A stretch of DNA of 64,000 bases from Nymphaea colorata (GCF_008831285.2 NC_045139.1:35499706-35563705); one strand, 5' to 3'. Positions 25,943-39,221 are shown, counted from the stretch's first letter. Numbers and translations: made by a program. Notes: generated by a model not told the origin, from the letters alone.

Positions 25943-27175
25943 TTAATGACAGGAAGGCTCATTGCATAAGCTAATTTGGACTCCACCCCTCAATCTTGCA
26001 AACCCACTTCTCAAAATGGCAGATGGAAGTATAAACCTCAACTTCCAATTCAAGTCATTGGCTATGCTCTCAAATATTGACCAGTCCCACAACTCTTTTA
26101 GGAGGATTTAGGGGCCAAATCCAGAGTGGTAGCTAGCACTTAAGTTGTTTCAATCTGGTAAGATATGTCTAATTCCCATTTGCTAGCAATCAAGAGACTA
26201 TCTCCCACTCTTAAGTATCCTGGTCACAATGCCATAGCTAATTTTTCTTCCCTGCACAAAGCAACAAGGCAAAAATTTTCCAAAAGCTGAAAAAGAAGGT
26301 TCTTGAAAGATTTCCATACAGAAAATCTTGCTCATAGTTCCAGCAGGCAACTTTACCTGTCAATCGAGTTCTTCTAGCTCTATCGACGCACGTCACAAAA
26401 GAATTGCAGGGCAATTTGCATACCAAAAACAATTGCAGAAGGGCTTTGACACATTGAACACGCAAAAGGTCAGCCTGGCAGTATCAGATAAGCCATGGGC
26501 CTCATCAGCGCTGGTTAGGCAAGCCGGTAAGGTCCTCCTGAGGTAGTATCGTTCAATGAAGCACAAAGACCCTTCATATTTCAATCTTAAATTCTTGCTA
26601 CTCGCATTATAAATGCGCGCTTGGTGGCCATGTTCTGCATGCAATGTTGGGACAAAGTGCAATGAAAGGTCTGGATTTCCATCTTCAAATGGAGCAAGAT
26701 TTATCACCCTCACCCTACTTTTAAGAGGCCATCACATAGTTGTGTTGTTTCATGCATCCACAACGGCATTGGCCTGGAAATATATGTAGACGTCAATGAA
26801 CAGTTCTGTGTCATGAATACCAGGAAGTGATTAGTGCCAAACACAAGACAAACATCAATGCAACTTTATCAGGTAACATGTTCTAAACGGTACAACATTC
26901 AGCCTTGAGCAGTCCCCATGTACATATCATCGGTCAATACATATTGATCTTCGCAGTTAATCTCCAACAAGGCATCAGCCAGATAATTTGAAGAATCTAT
27001 TTTGAAGAAATCATGACTGGTGTAACAGCCCGCTACATGGCCTGATAACTCCGGCAGCAACCTTCACGGTACTGAAACCTTAATACCCATCATGCAGGAA
27101 TAAACCAAAACTAGAACTCAGATTGATAATGGTTCACACAGCACCCATATTTTCCATCTGTAACTAACTGAAGAT

Positions 27176-30100
27176 TCAACATATCTCAGGAGGAAGATGG
27201 CCTTTTCGCCAACGCCAATAATTTGATCTCATCGAGTCCACCTTCTCTAAAATAGAACAGATAGTACTCGCAAGGTTGTTGGACTGACTTGAACTACCTT
27301 CTGATTCAATCAAAGTTGCAAACTCTGCTGATGGTTCAAAACCATAGCAGAGAAGGTCAAGAAGAAGGCTCAGAGCAAAAACAAAGTGTGTGCTTCTTCT
27401 TAGGATTTCAAGGCACAGTTCAGAAATGTAAGAGTCCTTAATGAAAGATTCAGTTTCACCCTTGTATAGGCCTCTCAAGTATCTCCAAGGGCTCTCATTT
27501 CCGGGATTAGCTCTAATTGCCTGAGCAGTATATCTCACTTCAGATTCCCTGGTTGCCTGCAGACCACCCAACAAGGGTGATCTTGTTATAACAAAATATC
27601 TCTGCAGCAGACAATCGAGTTGTTCATCAGAGGCTATCATTGATAGCACCATCAAGAAAAAGAAAGAAAAACAAGAAAAACAAAAAAGGAAACTCAGACC
27701 CAGTCATTGGCTAGCTACAAGCTCAAACCAGCGTGGGTAACCAAAAGCCTAATCAGCCATAGTTTCGCACATAGTCACAAGTAACGCCTTGGAGTTTTAT
27801 ACGGCGAGGCTTTTCTAGGGTATAATACGACAAGCTTAAAAAAAAGGAAAAAGACAGCAAATTTTTAAAATTTTTAAAAAACTAAAAACAAAGGAAAAAT
27901 AAAATAAGTGAGACACAAACATCAAAAAATAAGTAGATTTGCAACAAATAAAAAATATAAAATGAAAAAAAAATTGTTTGGCTTTAAAAAAATGAAAGAA
28001 ATGAAAAAAGTGTAAAAAACACGTTAAAAACGCATTATTTTAGTTTTTAACATTTAAAAAAAATGCATTTTTTTAAGTTTTAAAAGGTCATTTAATTTAT
28101 CAGGTTTTTTTCGAAAAAAACACGTTTTCTGTGCCTATGGCCGTCACTTTGGCATATGTATGCACTTTTGCATGGAGGCAACTCAATAAAGCCATACCAG
28201 CTGAACTGAGAGTGGGGTTACCATTGAAGGTTGAGTACAACAAAAACTGATGAACAGTAAATAGCATATTAGAACATCTATCTGGAATAGCAGGAAAAGA
28301 TCCAAAGGGTAATAAAATCCAAGTTTACTATCATTAACCTTGAGAAGGCATTTTGCTTCATAGGAAAGTACACTTTTAGAGGTTCAACTTTTTCATATCC
28401 AGCTAGGTCAGGCATTGACATTGGTACTTATTTGTTATTTTTTCTCACAGACATGCACGACAGACACATTTGATGGTCTCCTCCAAGTTCTGTGTGCCTA
28501 TGTGTTCCCTACCCCAACCCTCCAATCAGTGGATCAGATAGCCAAAAAAATTTTGACGGATGCGATGTGAATAGTTTTCTTAACAAACAACAATTGGTAT
28601 TGAGATGAATTTCCTTATGAGGTGATAAAGAATATTGGCCTGTATCAACATACCTACCTAATCTGAATTGGCATTTTTAAATAGTTTTTACTTAAAAACT
28701 TTAAGACAAAATATTTATTACTTCATTAAAAAGGGACCAATACAGGCTAGATCAGCGAATTTTCACCATTTTTGCTGATTCAGGCCAAATTTTGACCCAT
28801 ATCTATAAATCCCTCTATCAGCCCCTGTATCATTTTAGGGAGGGGCCAATACAATGTATATAATAGGGTAATACAGCCCAATGTGAACTGATACCAATAA
28901 TTGACTTCACACAATGCCAAATTGAAAGAAAAAATTGTGAAAGCATTTTTGACAGCCTCTGACCTAATTTGACAGTCTCAGTTATTTTCAGTTGTCATAT
29001 TTATAGATACGTGACATATGTCCATTGGTTTCTAGTCTTCTCTGTCAGAGCCTGACACATCCGGTATTGAGACTTGCACAAGTGTCCAGGTGACAGTCAC
29101 TGTGACAGTCACTGTCGTTGAGAACTGTTTCGTAAAACAAAAACAATTGAATAGAATGAACCTCATGCATGCATATGACATCTAAAAGTAAAGCATGAAT
29201 AAGGAAGAACAACAAACATATCACCTTGGAAGAGTTTATATAATAACTCAAACTGATAGAAAATACCAACACTCAGCCTACTAACATGTCTCTTTCAAGT
29301 TGCCGCCAAAGATATCCATATTGGAACTTTGGACCTTTTAGATCTTCAGGCTGCAAGCAAACATGTACAACTTCTACACATCCGAATGATTCATATTTGG
29401 ATGTTAATGCCTGTATCCCAGTTATTCAAGTAGAAAGAAACGAGTTTTGGTTGTCTTTGACAGTGAGCAGTATATATGTCTACCATATTGGAGCACTTCC
29501 ATCTGTGCAATTGAATGGTATGAACTATGAAGCCTACCCACATGGGCAACCATCTGAATCCAAGACACGTGTCAAGTGTCAAAATGATTCAAACCATCCA
29601 CAAAACTTCTTTTTCCAAAAAAAATTAAGATGTATGGTGATATGATGATGCACATATTTTTTTGACATATCTATGTGAGCAGGTGAAAAACTCAAATACG
29701 AAAATGATGCATATGCATGATTTGCACTTTCGTGTCACGGCTTCTTATACCTCAATATGAAATCAAGCTTATCCAAGTCTCTAAAGAATGAATGCAGTTG
29801 AACAAAAACCTTTAACTCCCTAAGAAAGAGGTAAATCCTCAAGGAATAGCAACCCAAAATAGGGAATAATATTCCATCTGTCTCTTATCCATAACTAAGG
29901 ACGAGAGGAGATAACACTCTCACCGCAGGATTGGCGCCATCTATTTCTCATATCATTCTTGTTCATCGGCATATAACTTGTAAGTAATTGATATAAAGGT
30001 TTTGTTACTTCTCTTTCCTGGTTAATGAGTTCATCTCTACTTTAAACTTCACTAGGACCTGATCATCATTCTTTTATTTCATCCTTCAATTTTGGTGAAA

Positions 30101-33100
30101 ATTTGACAAGGACCCAAATAGCATCGAGAGGAAAGGTAAAAGTCCATCCACACCATCAAGCACAAGATTGATGGGATGTATATTGTATCATACTATCATA
30201 TCTTATATAGATAACATATAATAAGATCCCCTCCCCCCCCAAGAAAAAAAAAAAACAAAGAAAATAAAAGTGACAAGATTTTTCTGTATGAACCAGGTTG
30301 TGCTTGGCTTCTCTCAAGGAAAGCCACAAGCCAAGGTTGAAGAGGCCTATGAAGTAAATGGGACTTAAACAAAAATACATGTGTGGTTTTACTCAGCCCA
30401 TTTAGCAACTCCAAATTGAGCATTTATTGCTAAAGGTAATACCTCCAACTTTTTCCATTAAAAATGACATAACCATGATAAAGAAATTGAAAGGACTCTG
30501 TTCCAGGCCAAAACTAGACACCAAGCATAAAATCATAAAAAAAGATCTTTAGCAGAATAATTGCATAAACAAATCACAAAAAGCTAAGATATTGTACAGA
30601 CATGAAAATGGACAGGAAATGTCAAACACAAAACTGAAATTAAAGAAGCAGAAATCATAGTAAGGTGCTCAAGCATATCTTGATCTTAGACATGGGGACA
30701 TAGAGCACATTTGAAAGACTAAGGGAAGGAAAGCACAAAAGACAGATACAGGAATATCATCTCATTAATATATATGAGGAAACAAGGGACGGAGGATGTG
30801 ATGAATACAGAAACCATACAAACGTGAGCACATGCATTCATGGTTGAAAGGCTAAAACGGCAAAATTTATAATTCAAATGCAACTAAATATTTGACAAAA
30901 ATGATAGAGTCATAGACACTGCAGCTAATTACCTGATTCCAAGCAGAATTATTGAACACATCATCTTCAAGCAGTTGATGACAATAATCAAGTTCATTTT
31001 CCCACCCACCTAATGTTTGAAGTACCCACTGCATGAAGATTCAAAAAATTTGAAACCTTACATGAAGACATATGTCCCTATGCACAAAACGGGTAAAAGA
31101 AGAAAATAGCAAAAACAAAAATAGCTTACAAAAATGCATGCCTGGGAACATATGAATAAAAAGCAACACAAGAACAGAAATGTTTCAAAAACTCGGATTC
31201 TTCAACTGTACTACTAAAGAGAACAGTAATGTGAGAAATCAGAAACAGAGCTTCTTGCCTGCCTGTGAGACCAAGCATGATAGTTCTTAGCATCCCGAGA
31301 TAGTATCTTCCTAGTAAATTCTAGCTCCTTTGTTGTTGCTTCTTTTCCAAGTCTCTCAGCAGTCCAACGGCGGTGATGCCTGCAAGTTCTATGGAGATCA
31401 ATTTCCCTCACAGCAAGCATAGACAAGTTATGCTTGCACTCAGGCAGTAAGCACAAGAGTGAAACAAACCACGTAAAAGATATGAGTTTTGTATTGATGA
31501 AATGGAGCTGCCTCAGACTTGATATTGCAGCTATCAAGGAAACTGCAAGGATCAACAGACTCTCTTGGCCTTCAATTCACCAGATTTAAGAGGGAACTAA
31601 GAGGCTATCTACCCCACTCCCCTAATGCTGGATGCTGCTAAGAGGACAGTTAAGTGCAAGAATTTTAAAGGATTTAAAGGCACGTTTGGGACATTGGCGG
31701 CCCCATTTTGCAGGTCCAACCCAATTGGATAAAGCAAAGTATTTTCAGGTCTCTGCCACTCTGGAATCCAAGATGCAAGTATCCTGTAGGCCCTCCCCAA
31801 CTCCATCTACCATGGTGCAAATGAAAGCCATCTGTTGGCTCCTTCACGTGGTATTTTCTCCTGTGGAAGATGCCCTACAGGTAGTAAATATAAATTCATT
31901 AAAACAGCCTTTCATGGATACAGAGGCCCTCTTTGCAAGCAAGGACCCATAGCCTGGAAGACCACTATGAAATATTCTTGAGATTTTCAAGGCACATTCA
32001 AGTTTCTGTTTGAGGTCCTAGGGCAATTTAGTTATGTCGTGGGCCTCATGCCGGATGAAAATTTTCAGTGGCTTCTACTATATATCACGTTTACTCTTCT
32101 ATTGTGTGCATGCTGTCAGCTAGCATGCTACCATAATATTGTGGAAGGATTCCGAACCTGGGATTATTAAAAACCTAGGGCCCTCATATACTCCGGATGA
32201 CTTGTTTCTATCGCCCATATTAGCGAGGCCTCCCATTTTGTCAAAAAGAAAAAGCTAAAAACATAAAATAAAAATAGATAAACTGCACTGGTCTTGGGAG
32301 AAAAGAGTACATATCAGCAACTCACCATATCTGGTAGTTCTTGGAGTTCCTTTCTGCTATCTTCTCAATGAAGCCCAACTCATCGTCCAGATTAACATTG
32401 AGCGTTTCAAGTATAAGACGCCTAAAATGCCAGATCTGGGGTGAAAAAGTATACATGGGACCAAAATGGCGTCAAAATACGTACTTGATAACGAAAACAA
32501 GTGGCAAAAGCACACTAAACCGAATGAAGAAAGGATTCCTTTAAGCAACTAGTATCTAACAATTCATGAGTGTTATAGGAAGCACGCTTCATGTTTGCAT
32601 GTCAAGTTAATGGAGAATCACGCGAATTGTTCTAGTAGATCAATACCTCAGATGGCCACAGTAAACAACACTCAACAACGAGAAGAAGAAGGGGGAGGAG
32701 GAGGAAGAAGAAGAAAAGCAGAAAACGAAGCTCAAACAACCACCAAAGCCATATAACAACACGGTCACCTCAAAAGTATTAGGTCAGAAACCTAAATGGG
32801 TATCTTCACAATAAAAGAAAACTGCAAATTACCGCTAAAGCAAAACAGAAAAGAGAAGATAGCCCAACAAGATAAGACCACAAAGGAAGTTCACTCTCAA
32901 TTCGCTCAATGCCCAACGAGTCAAAAAGATTACGGTGTAATTTCCGGCGTTCAATCCGATGGCTTCGGTGGTGAGCTTCAGGGCGCGGGGACTACGCTCG
33001 TCGGCGGCGTAGACGGCCCTGAAATAGTCCATGGTTTCCCGGAACTCAGGGGTGTAGGCAATGGGAACAACCGGGTTGGGGCCATCGTCCTGAGGGAGGG

Positions 33101-33176
33101 GCTTCACGTCTCGCCACTCCTCCCTCTCGCTGATCGGAGGGAGCATCTCCTCCTCTTCGTCCGAATCGGAGTCCAT
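27176..33176 (-). CDS. FTA: protein farnesyltransferase / geranylgeranyltransferase-I alpha subunit (5 exons)
   Basis: Shared alpha subunit that pairs with the FTase or GGTase-I beta subunit to attach isoprenyl groups to CaaX proteins (PLURIPETALA in Arabidopsis). Minus-strand exons are 33176-32934, 32435-32326, 31379-31259, 31028-30933 and 27601-27176, giving 331 residues, close to the Arabidopsis protein. The N-terminus is acidic and is followed by the conserved [20 protein letters not shown]. Prenyltransferase-alpha (PFTA) repeats follow: [48 protein letters not shown] and [13 protein letters not shown]. The C-terminus ([12 protein letters not shown]) is family-like. The intron after exon 3 begins CAG^GCAAGA, so it is a GC-AG intron; the other three begin with GT. 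A GA repeat (33240-33266) lies in the leader or promoter. Confidence 0.95.
27761..28140 (+). repeat. A-rich dispersed repeat, copy A (in FTA intron 4)
   Basis: Starts with AGTCACAAGTAACGCC-type sequence, then GGGTATAATACGACAAGC, then a long A-rich stretch (AAATAAAATAAGTGAG, CACAAACATCAAAA, AAGTAGATTTG). The same sequence occurs reversed at about 59680-60035. No coding capacity; ends are approximate, and the class is unknown. Confidence 0.75.
31257..31258 (-). other. non-canonical GC splice donor in FTA
   Basis: Exon 3 ends CAC AGG CAG and the intron starts GCAAGAAG on the minus strand. The next exon resumes with TGG after a normal AG, exactly joining SHRQ to WVLQTLGG as in the protein family. 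No GT near this point keeps the frame, so the GC donor is required by the protein alignment. GC donors are usually supported by an otherwise strong consensus, as here (CAG^GCAAG). Confidence 0.85.
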
Positions 33177-35310
33177 ATAGTCACGCCCTCAGAGATCGGC
33201 CAGACCGGCAAGAGACCACAGACAAGCTACTTCACGAGCTGGAGAGAGAGAGAGAGAGAGAGAGAGTCTCCAAGGGCGTCAATGACGCCGCGTCATGTGC
33301 CTACCGGGAACCTTTTAAGCAGAGAAGGATTCCCTCGCCCATCTGACTTTTGATCTTCCTCGGATCAGATCCAATGTATCCAATGTCAAAGTTTTTCTCC
33401 GTTTGGAACTTGGAAGAGGGACCCAAAATCAAACCTTCCCTTGCATCAAACCCCTTCACGATGGAAGACGGTCGAATGTTTTTGTGTGGATTAGACATGT
33501 CAACGGCTCAAATTTAAATAGGATATACATTCAAATTCTAATACAAACAAAGACAAGTCTTATTCGAATTCAAATCTAAAATCCAATTTTTCAATTTGAA
33601 TCCAATCGATATTCAATTGGACATTGATATTCAAATATGAATCCAAATTTTAAACCTAATTTGGCTGATTTTCAAAATAGAGGAACATTGATATAAAATA
33701 TTTACTTAAAACTAAATCTTAACTAAATTAGATTGGATATTCATGTATATCTGAATATAATCAGATTATATTTTCTCCATTTTTTTAAACAGTTCAATCG
33801 GTTATCATATCCAAATTAAATCTATTGACATCCTTACTGTATATTTTAAGTCTCGGACCTATATCATCTTCAATTTGTGACTCTTACTACGCTGTGTGAG
33901 CAGTCACGACCCAGCCATGCCATATCGAATGGTATATACATTGAACTGTATATTTATCATCCTCAATTTATGACGTGCCACATTGAATTATACATTTAAG
34001 ATTTTTTTGCTGTGAAATTTTCATGGAAAAAAAAAAACTTTTAAAGGCAATCTCAAGTTTTAATGAGATAATAAAAATGTATTTTAATTAGGATTTTTTA
34101 AATTTCCACCCCAAGTTGAGAGATATTCCTTGATCTGTTTGCCACTAAGGGCACATTTGGATGCATGCTGGAAACGATGTTTTGAAGGAAAAATATTATT
34201 TTTCTTTCAAATGTCATTTTGGGTGTCTTTGGTGTATGAGTGTTTGGACACTTGGTCGGGGCCATTGGCGGTACCTGGTCCTCGGCCCGACTTGAGCCTG
34301 GATCCTGGAAAAAAGGGCACCGGGCTGGCCTGATCAATTATCGGGCTGGCCCAGGTGAGCTCTAGATGGGCCCGATAATATTTTTTTAATATGTTTTATT
34401 AATTTTTATGTATAATTATAATAGGGTTATATTTATATATTATGGATCATTATTTTAATAGGGTTATACTTATATATTATTTATATTAAATATATGTATT
34501 TTTAAATTTAAATGGGCCGGGGCCGAGAAGGGCTGGGCCTTATAAAAGAAAAAACTCAGCTATAAAGATCCATTGTGAGTAAATCCTTTTCCCTTGTGCA
34601 AATGAATTCCAAGAGAAAATCTGATCTGGTTAGTAAGACCCTAACAAATCTATCTAAACCTAGCAAATGTATCAACAATTTTAAAATGCATAAAAGAATG
34701 ATGTTTATGGTAATACTGTGAGTCTTTGACCGCTCCTCCGATAGACATGACTGTCCTCACTTCAATAGCCCTTAAAATCCAGGTTTTTTTTCACCCTTTA
34801 TTTGATTGTCACCCTATAAAAAGTTTGATACGATTGTAAATGATGTTCTTGAATCCAACAATCAAATTATAGATATAAGCTCAATAATTATTATGAAACA
34901 AGAATATTCCACCAGCAGATTTTTTTTTTTAATGACATAATATTCTTCTTTATCAAACACACCTATGCTTAGATCTGAAGGTTATGTAACTCACTTCACC
35001 CACTATTCAACAAACAACTCTCTTGTCAAACATTGTAGCTCTTATACATGAATAAGATAAGATATGAATAAGATAAGAGTAATTCTCAAGGAGGTTGGCT
35101 AGGCGGCTAATTCATGTTTTGAATCATCAAAGCATCAACTCTCTATAAACTAATAAATTTTTATCAAAACAAAATAGCAATATCCAAATGAATGGGAGGT
35201 TTCTTTTTATTCCTTTTCTTATCACCTTCCTCTCTCTCTCCCCCCCTCTCTCTGTCTCTGTTGTTACTTTGATGAAAGAATGGCGCTAGCTCCATGAACC
35301 TAGGAGAAAA
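33177..35310. other. gap between FTA and the unrecognised gene
   Basis: Holds the FTA promoter and leader with a GA repeat (33240-33266) and a minus-oriented copy of the GGATGTCAA-ended repeat (33492-33835). At about 34250-34550 there is a GGGCCGG/GGCTGGCCC-rich block of unknown class. No coding exon was recognised. Confidence 0.6.
33492..33835 (-). mobile_element. GGATGTCAA-ended dispersed repeat, copy 2
   Basis: Begins TAGACATGTCAACGG and ends TCTATTGACATCCTTA, the reverse of copies 1 and 3. The interior is the same AT-rich ATTCAAATT/ATCCAATT sequence. At about 344 bp it is slightly shorter than the other copies. No target duplication is evident. Confidence 0.55.
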
Positions 35311-37317
35311 TTAAGATGATTTTGGAAAAAGTTGTAGTGTTTGTTGTCGTTGCTGTCGCACAGTTGGTGTTCCCATCTGCTGCTGCTCTTGCATTATCTG
35401 CGGTTGTTCTGTACCATAATTCACAAAGAGGCGAGCAGGTGGCTGCACAAAGCTTGGTCCTCTTCGTCGGGCCATAAATGGCGGCTCAATTATAGGAGGC
35501 CCTGCTGCTGCAACCAGTCTTTTTCTGCCATGGTTATTAGCTGGAGGCAGGGCAACTGCTGCGACCATGCTTCTGAAAACCGAAGGCGCCGCATTCATGG
35601 ATAGAACGAACCCGGGAGGCAGTGGTGGTCGTGTCCTGGAAGCTCCTGGCGCTTGTGTATGTGGAGGTGCCATTGCCGGCTGATAAGACCTGAAACTCTG
35701 AGAATCCAAGTGGGCTGGCTTCTGAACGCCAGGCATGGGGCTCCTGCTGGAAGAAACATAGGGGGAGAAGGCGCTCACCCTGTTCGGGGTCTGCAACAGA
35801 TGTTTGGTTGCAGTGGTGTTGGTGGTGCTACTCTCTGTCATTTCTCCTTGATGATCATCGTCCTGCCACAAGATTTAGCAGTCGTTAATCGTCATTGCAG
35901 CAAGTGGAGTACAGAAATCTAATCTTTTTTTTTCGTGAAAATATATTATGAAGCATCAAGATGCACTAGAAAAAAATATATCAGATAAAATAAACAACAT
36001 GAAATTTCACATGAACTTTTGTTGCTTGAACAACTCCAAATTTCATGGGTAGCATCCCAAAATTTTGGAACCAGTTTCTGGGTGGAGCTATGATGCCATG
36101 AAATATGTGAATCTTCATGGATCCGGTTGATCAGTTATCATATACCAATTACCAACAAGTACCTGATCTTCATCCATGTCAGGCAAAAGATTCAGGTCAA
36201 ATTTCTTGCTGTTTCTGCAGACAACGTCCCCCGGCGGCTCACCGGCGGCGCGAGGAGTCACATGTTTCAGATACCCCCTTCTCATTTTCACCTCATTCTT
36301 GTATTCCTTTTGTTGCTGCATGGATTCAAGAATGCATGTAACAAATTAAGTATCTTATCAAATATTAAGCAGATTTGATTACCAAAATCATTACAGTGAG
36401 GTCGTTCTTCCTCCTCTCTTGGTAATGCTCACACGCACCAGGAACACTGAAACAAACAAAAGTTTTCTCATTACTTTGGCTGAAAGATACATGTGTATGT
36501 TTAATTGTAGGGCTGCAAGATTGTACATGTAATTCAACTCGTTTAGGCTTCCTGCCGGCCCAGCAGACCAACCAGTTGCATATGCATATCCCTTTTCTGC
36601 AATCTGCTGGCAAGAAGAAGAACTGCTATGGAAAGGAGTTACTACAGAGCAAAGAATCTTCAGATCAATCTCTTGACATCTCTCCAGATCTCCTGCTTAA
36701 TTTTTAAAATAGTTAAATAGCAGTTTCATAGAGTCATAGAACACATGCATAAAGCTAGAGCTTTATGAGCTAGGTAAGAGTATCTGAAGCTGTAAATGAC
36801 TGAACTGTTTTCTATATTTTTTTAGACATCAATTTTGCGTCATGTAAAATATATCCAACGTATTCACAATAAGGAAAAAATGATTCTTTTCAAATTCATA
36901 GCTCGATCATAGTTTAAGTAATTCATATGGTACACGTCAAATTTTTTAAATAAAAAATGTGTTTGATAGCTTAAGTTCAGTGAATCCTGTCGACAAACTT
37001 TAAGTTAAAGGAAGGAGGTCAAGAGTTCAATTTGCACCTATGTCTCAGCAGACACTGAAAATGGTCTGCCCAACAGAAAATTAACAACATAAAAAGAAAA
37101 AAGGGCTATATATAAGAGTTGCAGCATTCGATGTAACGAGAGAATAATTCAAGATCAGGTTACATAGTGCTGGACCAGAATTCAAACTCTGTTACTGCAT
37201 CTCAGGATGATCGTAGAGCTAATATAGCAAAGAAGGTGGTAGCATTAAACTCAGTAGCGGAGCTAGAAAAATTAGTTGGAAGGGCACTTGTTTAAAAATA
37301 CTCAAATCTAGTAAGGC

Positions 37318-37387
<70 letters not shown>

Positions 37388-39221
37388 ATAAATATTTAAG
37401 ATTCTCATTTAAAAATAAAGAACATTCAAGAGACTGGTGTAGGCAACTGCCCGCACAGTCACAAATGTAACTACGCCACTGATTAAACTGCAATCTGAAA
37501 GCAAGAAAATCAGGCAATTGATCCCAAGCAGTACCTTGGTTGGTTGAACTCGGTCCAGCCTCATGGACTAATGGCGTTGAAGGAGACGATTCTCCCTGCC
37601 CAACAGTGGAGATAGTTGTCTGAGAGCCTTCACTTGTTCTTACACTTCCAGAATCGGATCCCTGACATTAAAAAATTAAGTTAATATCCAAGCTCAACTA
37701 CTAAGCCAGTTTGAGAAAACACAACAGCATATTGGTCTTCCACTCATATATATATATAGTTGTTTTTTATGAAAAATGTTAATTTTTCTATCAAAATCTT
37801 GATGCTATGAAACCCATTCACGTTTGCTTATTATAAAAACCTTACTAAAACCCAAAAAATGATCAACTTAATATATATTTTTCATCAACCTACTTTAAGA
37901 TCATATTTATGGTTAGATTAAAAAAAAACACTTTAAATATCAAATATCACATATATAGTCCATTAAAAGGTGACTCTAAAACTAATGGACACCAAACTTG
38001 AGCCATGTAATTCATCATTATGGATGGTTGAAAGAAAAACAAGGTAAAAAATTGATTTAATTTATACTTTTTTTTCTTATTTTTCTTTCAACCGTTTGTC
38101 ACGACAAACTAAATGGTCCTTACGAGTGAGTTGGGTAACTCTGCCTATCTAAAAGTACAGTTCAATATATATATATATATACACTCATTCAGATGGACTA
38201 AGGATGGGTGGCGGGAGGATTTCAGCATGGACCTGCCCAGTATAAGGAATAAAGAAATACAAATGAAAATTGCAGCTGCAAAAATCACCAAGTTGAAGAA
38301 AAGAAAATGTTAATTTGTCTTAATCATTTCATTCATTTTGGTTTTTAACCTGTTCCGCTGGAATTTCACCCTCTTCGAGCTCCTTCCCTTCTTCATCCGG
38401 TTTTTCACCTCTTACAAGATGTGGAGTCGCCGTCCTCATCTTTTTACAATCAAGTTGTGGCAAATCAATATCACCTTGTGCACATTCAATTCCTACAATG
38501 TCAAAGATGGTTGAAAGTGTTGGACGTCTTATAACATTGATTAAATCTAAAGTAGGAAACTAAAAGAATTGAATATGGTATGCCTCACATGATTTAAGTT
38601 TTCTTGATAAATAACCGCATATATAGAGTTGGAGTGTCAAAATTATACTAGATGAAAAATATTTACATTTTCAGCACTCAGACCTGATTTTAGAGTGGAT
38701 AAACATAAAAACTACGATCTAAAATCTCCATAAAATCTGATTTGTACATCAAAATTCATTATTCTTTTGAATTCCACATACTATGATCTAAAATCTCCAT
38801 AAAATCTGCTTTGTACATCAAAATTCATTATTCTTTTGAATTCCACATTAATTTTGGATACTTAGAGTCCATCCTTGTGTTTGGACCTGTGTAATTAAAC
38901 ATGTAGAACTCTATGTTTGGATTTGTGAGAAAAAAACAGTATAGATCACATTAATGAATGATTGTTGAATAACGATGTTTACAACTTTATTCTACGTGGT
39001 TGTGATGCAACGGATCTCATCCACAGATAACAAACATACTGAATGGAAAAGCATGGCAACAAGGATGAAAAGAACTTTATGGCACTGCAATTTTAAAGCG
39101 CAAATAGTTGAATTGTGGGCTTACCTGCAGAACCAACCATGCACCCACTAGCTGATGATCCATTACCTTCCAATGCAAGCCTTTTAATGTCCTTATCGTT
39201 CATCTTCTCTAGTTTATACAT
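35311..39221 (-). CDS. unrecognised protein with DLNLLP and C-terminal TLQLFP motifs (about 7 exons)
   Basis: I do not recognise this family. Minus-strand exons are 39221-39125, 38492-38350, 37661-37535, 36692-36527, 36446-36395, 36315-36163 and 35862-35311. All joins stay in frame, giving about 429 residues. Most splice sites are good; the donor at 36527/36526 is uncertain (an alternative exists a few bases upstream), so residues 123-178 or so are tentative. Visible features are an acidic segment (EEGKELEEGEIPAEQ), a serine/threonine-rich segment and a basic helix-prone stretch (HYQERRKND, QQKEYKNEVKMRRGYLKH, residues about 182-213). DLNLLP follows at 235-240, then a proline/glutamine-rich tail ending TLQLFPKSS at 421-429. 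DLNxxP is an EAR-type repression motif, and TLxLFP resembles the WUSCHEL box; both can bind TOPLESS corepressors. No homeodomain or other DNA-binding domain is visible. A repressor or adaptor role is inference. Confidence 0.72.
37252..37481. mobile_element. hAT-like miniature element (230 bp) with internal (TA)n
   Basis: Ends CAGTAGCGGAGCTA and (reverse complement of right end) CAGTGGCGTAGTTA, flanked by a perfect 8-bp target duplication ATTAAACT at 37244-37251 and 37482-37489. The middle contains a TA run at 37320-37383. It sits in an intron of the unrecognised gene, about 50 bases from exon 3. Confidence 0.85.
38712..38849. repeat. tandem duplication, period 69 bp
   Basis: Two adjacent, almost identical copies (38712-38780 and 38781-38849) containing GATCTAAAATCTCCATAAAA and TTGTACATCAAAATTCATTA. 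Only a few differences separate them, indicating a fairly recent local duplication. It lies in the first intron of the unrecognised gene. Confidence 0.9.

Larger units (their letters stand above)
24073..27175. other. intergenic, convergent 3' ends of SLAH and FTA
   Basis: Both neighbouring genes end towards this interval. It holds a short solo-LTR-like sequence (24607-24784) and a Tourist-like miniature element (25792-25942). Reading frames of up to about 100 codons occur but show no recognisable domain, and several overlap on both strands. Confidence 0.6.

Noticed and set aside
31632-31952. 106-codon open frame on the plus strand in an FTA intron
   Set aside because: No recognisable domain and overlaps a frame on the opposite strand.
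36365-36613. Cysteine-rich 82-codon frame read as one continuous exon of the unrecognised gene
   Set aside because: Its first codon is not ATG, and joining it to the previous exon needs a poorer acceptor than the two-exon model. It remains an alternative.
36955-37090. tRNA-derived SINE with A-box-like and B-box-like words
   Set aside because: The B-box-like word (GAGTTCAATTTGC) is too far from consensus, and no tail or target duplication was seen.
37320-37517. Open reading frame with Tyr/Ile repeats
   Set aside because: Crosses the TA run of a miniature transposon inside an intron.
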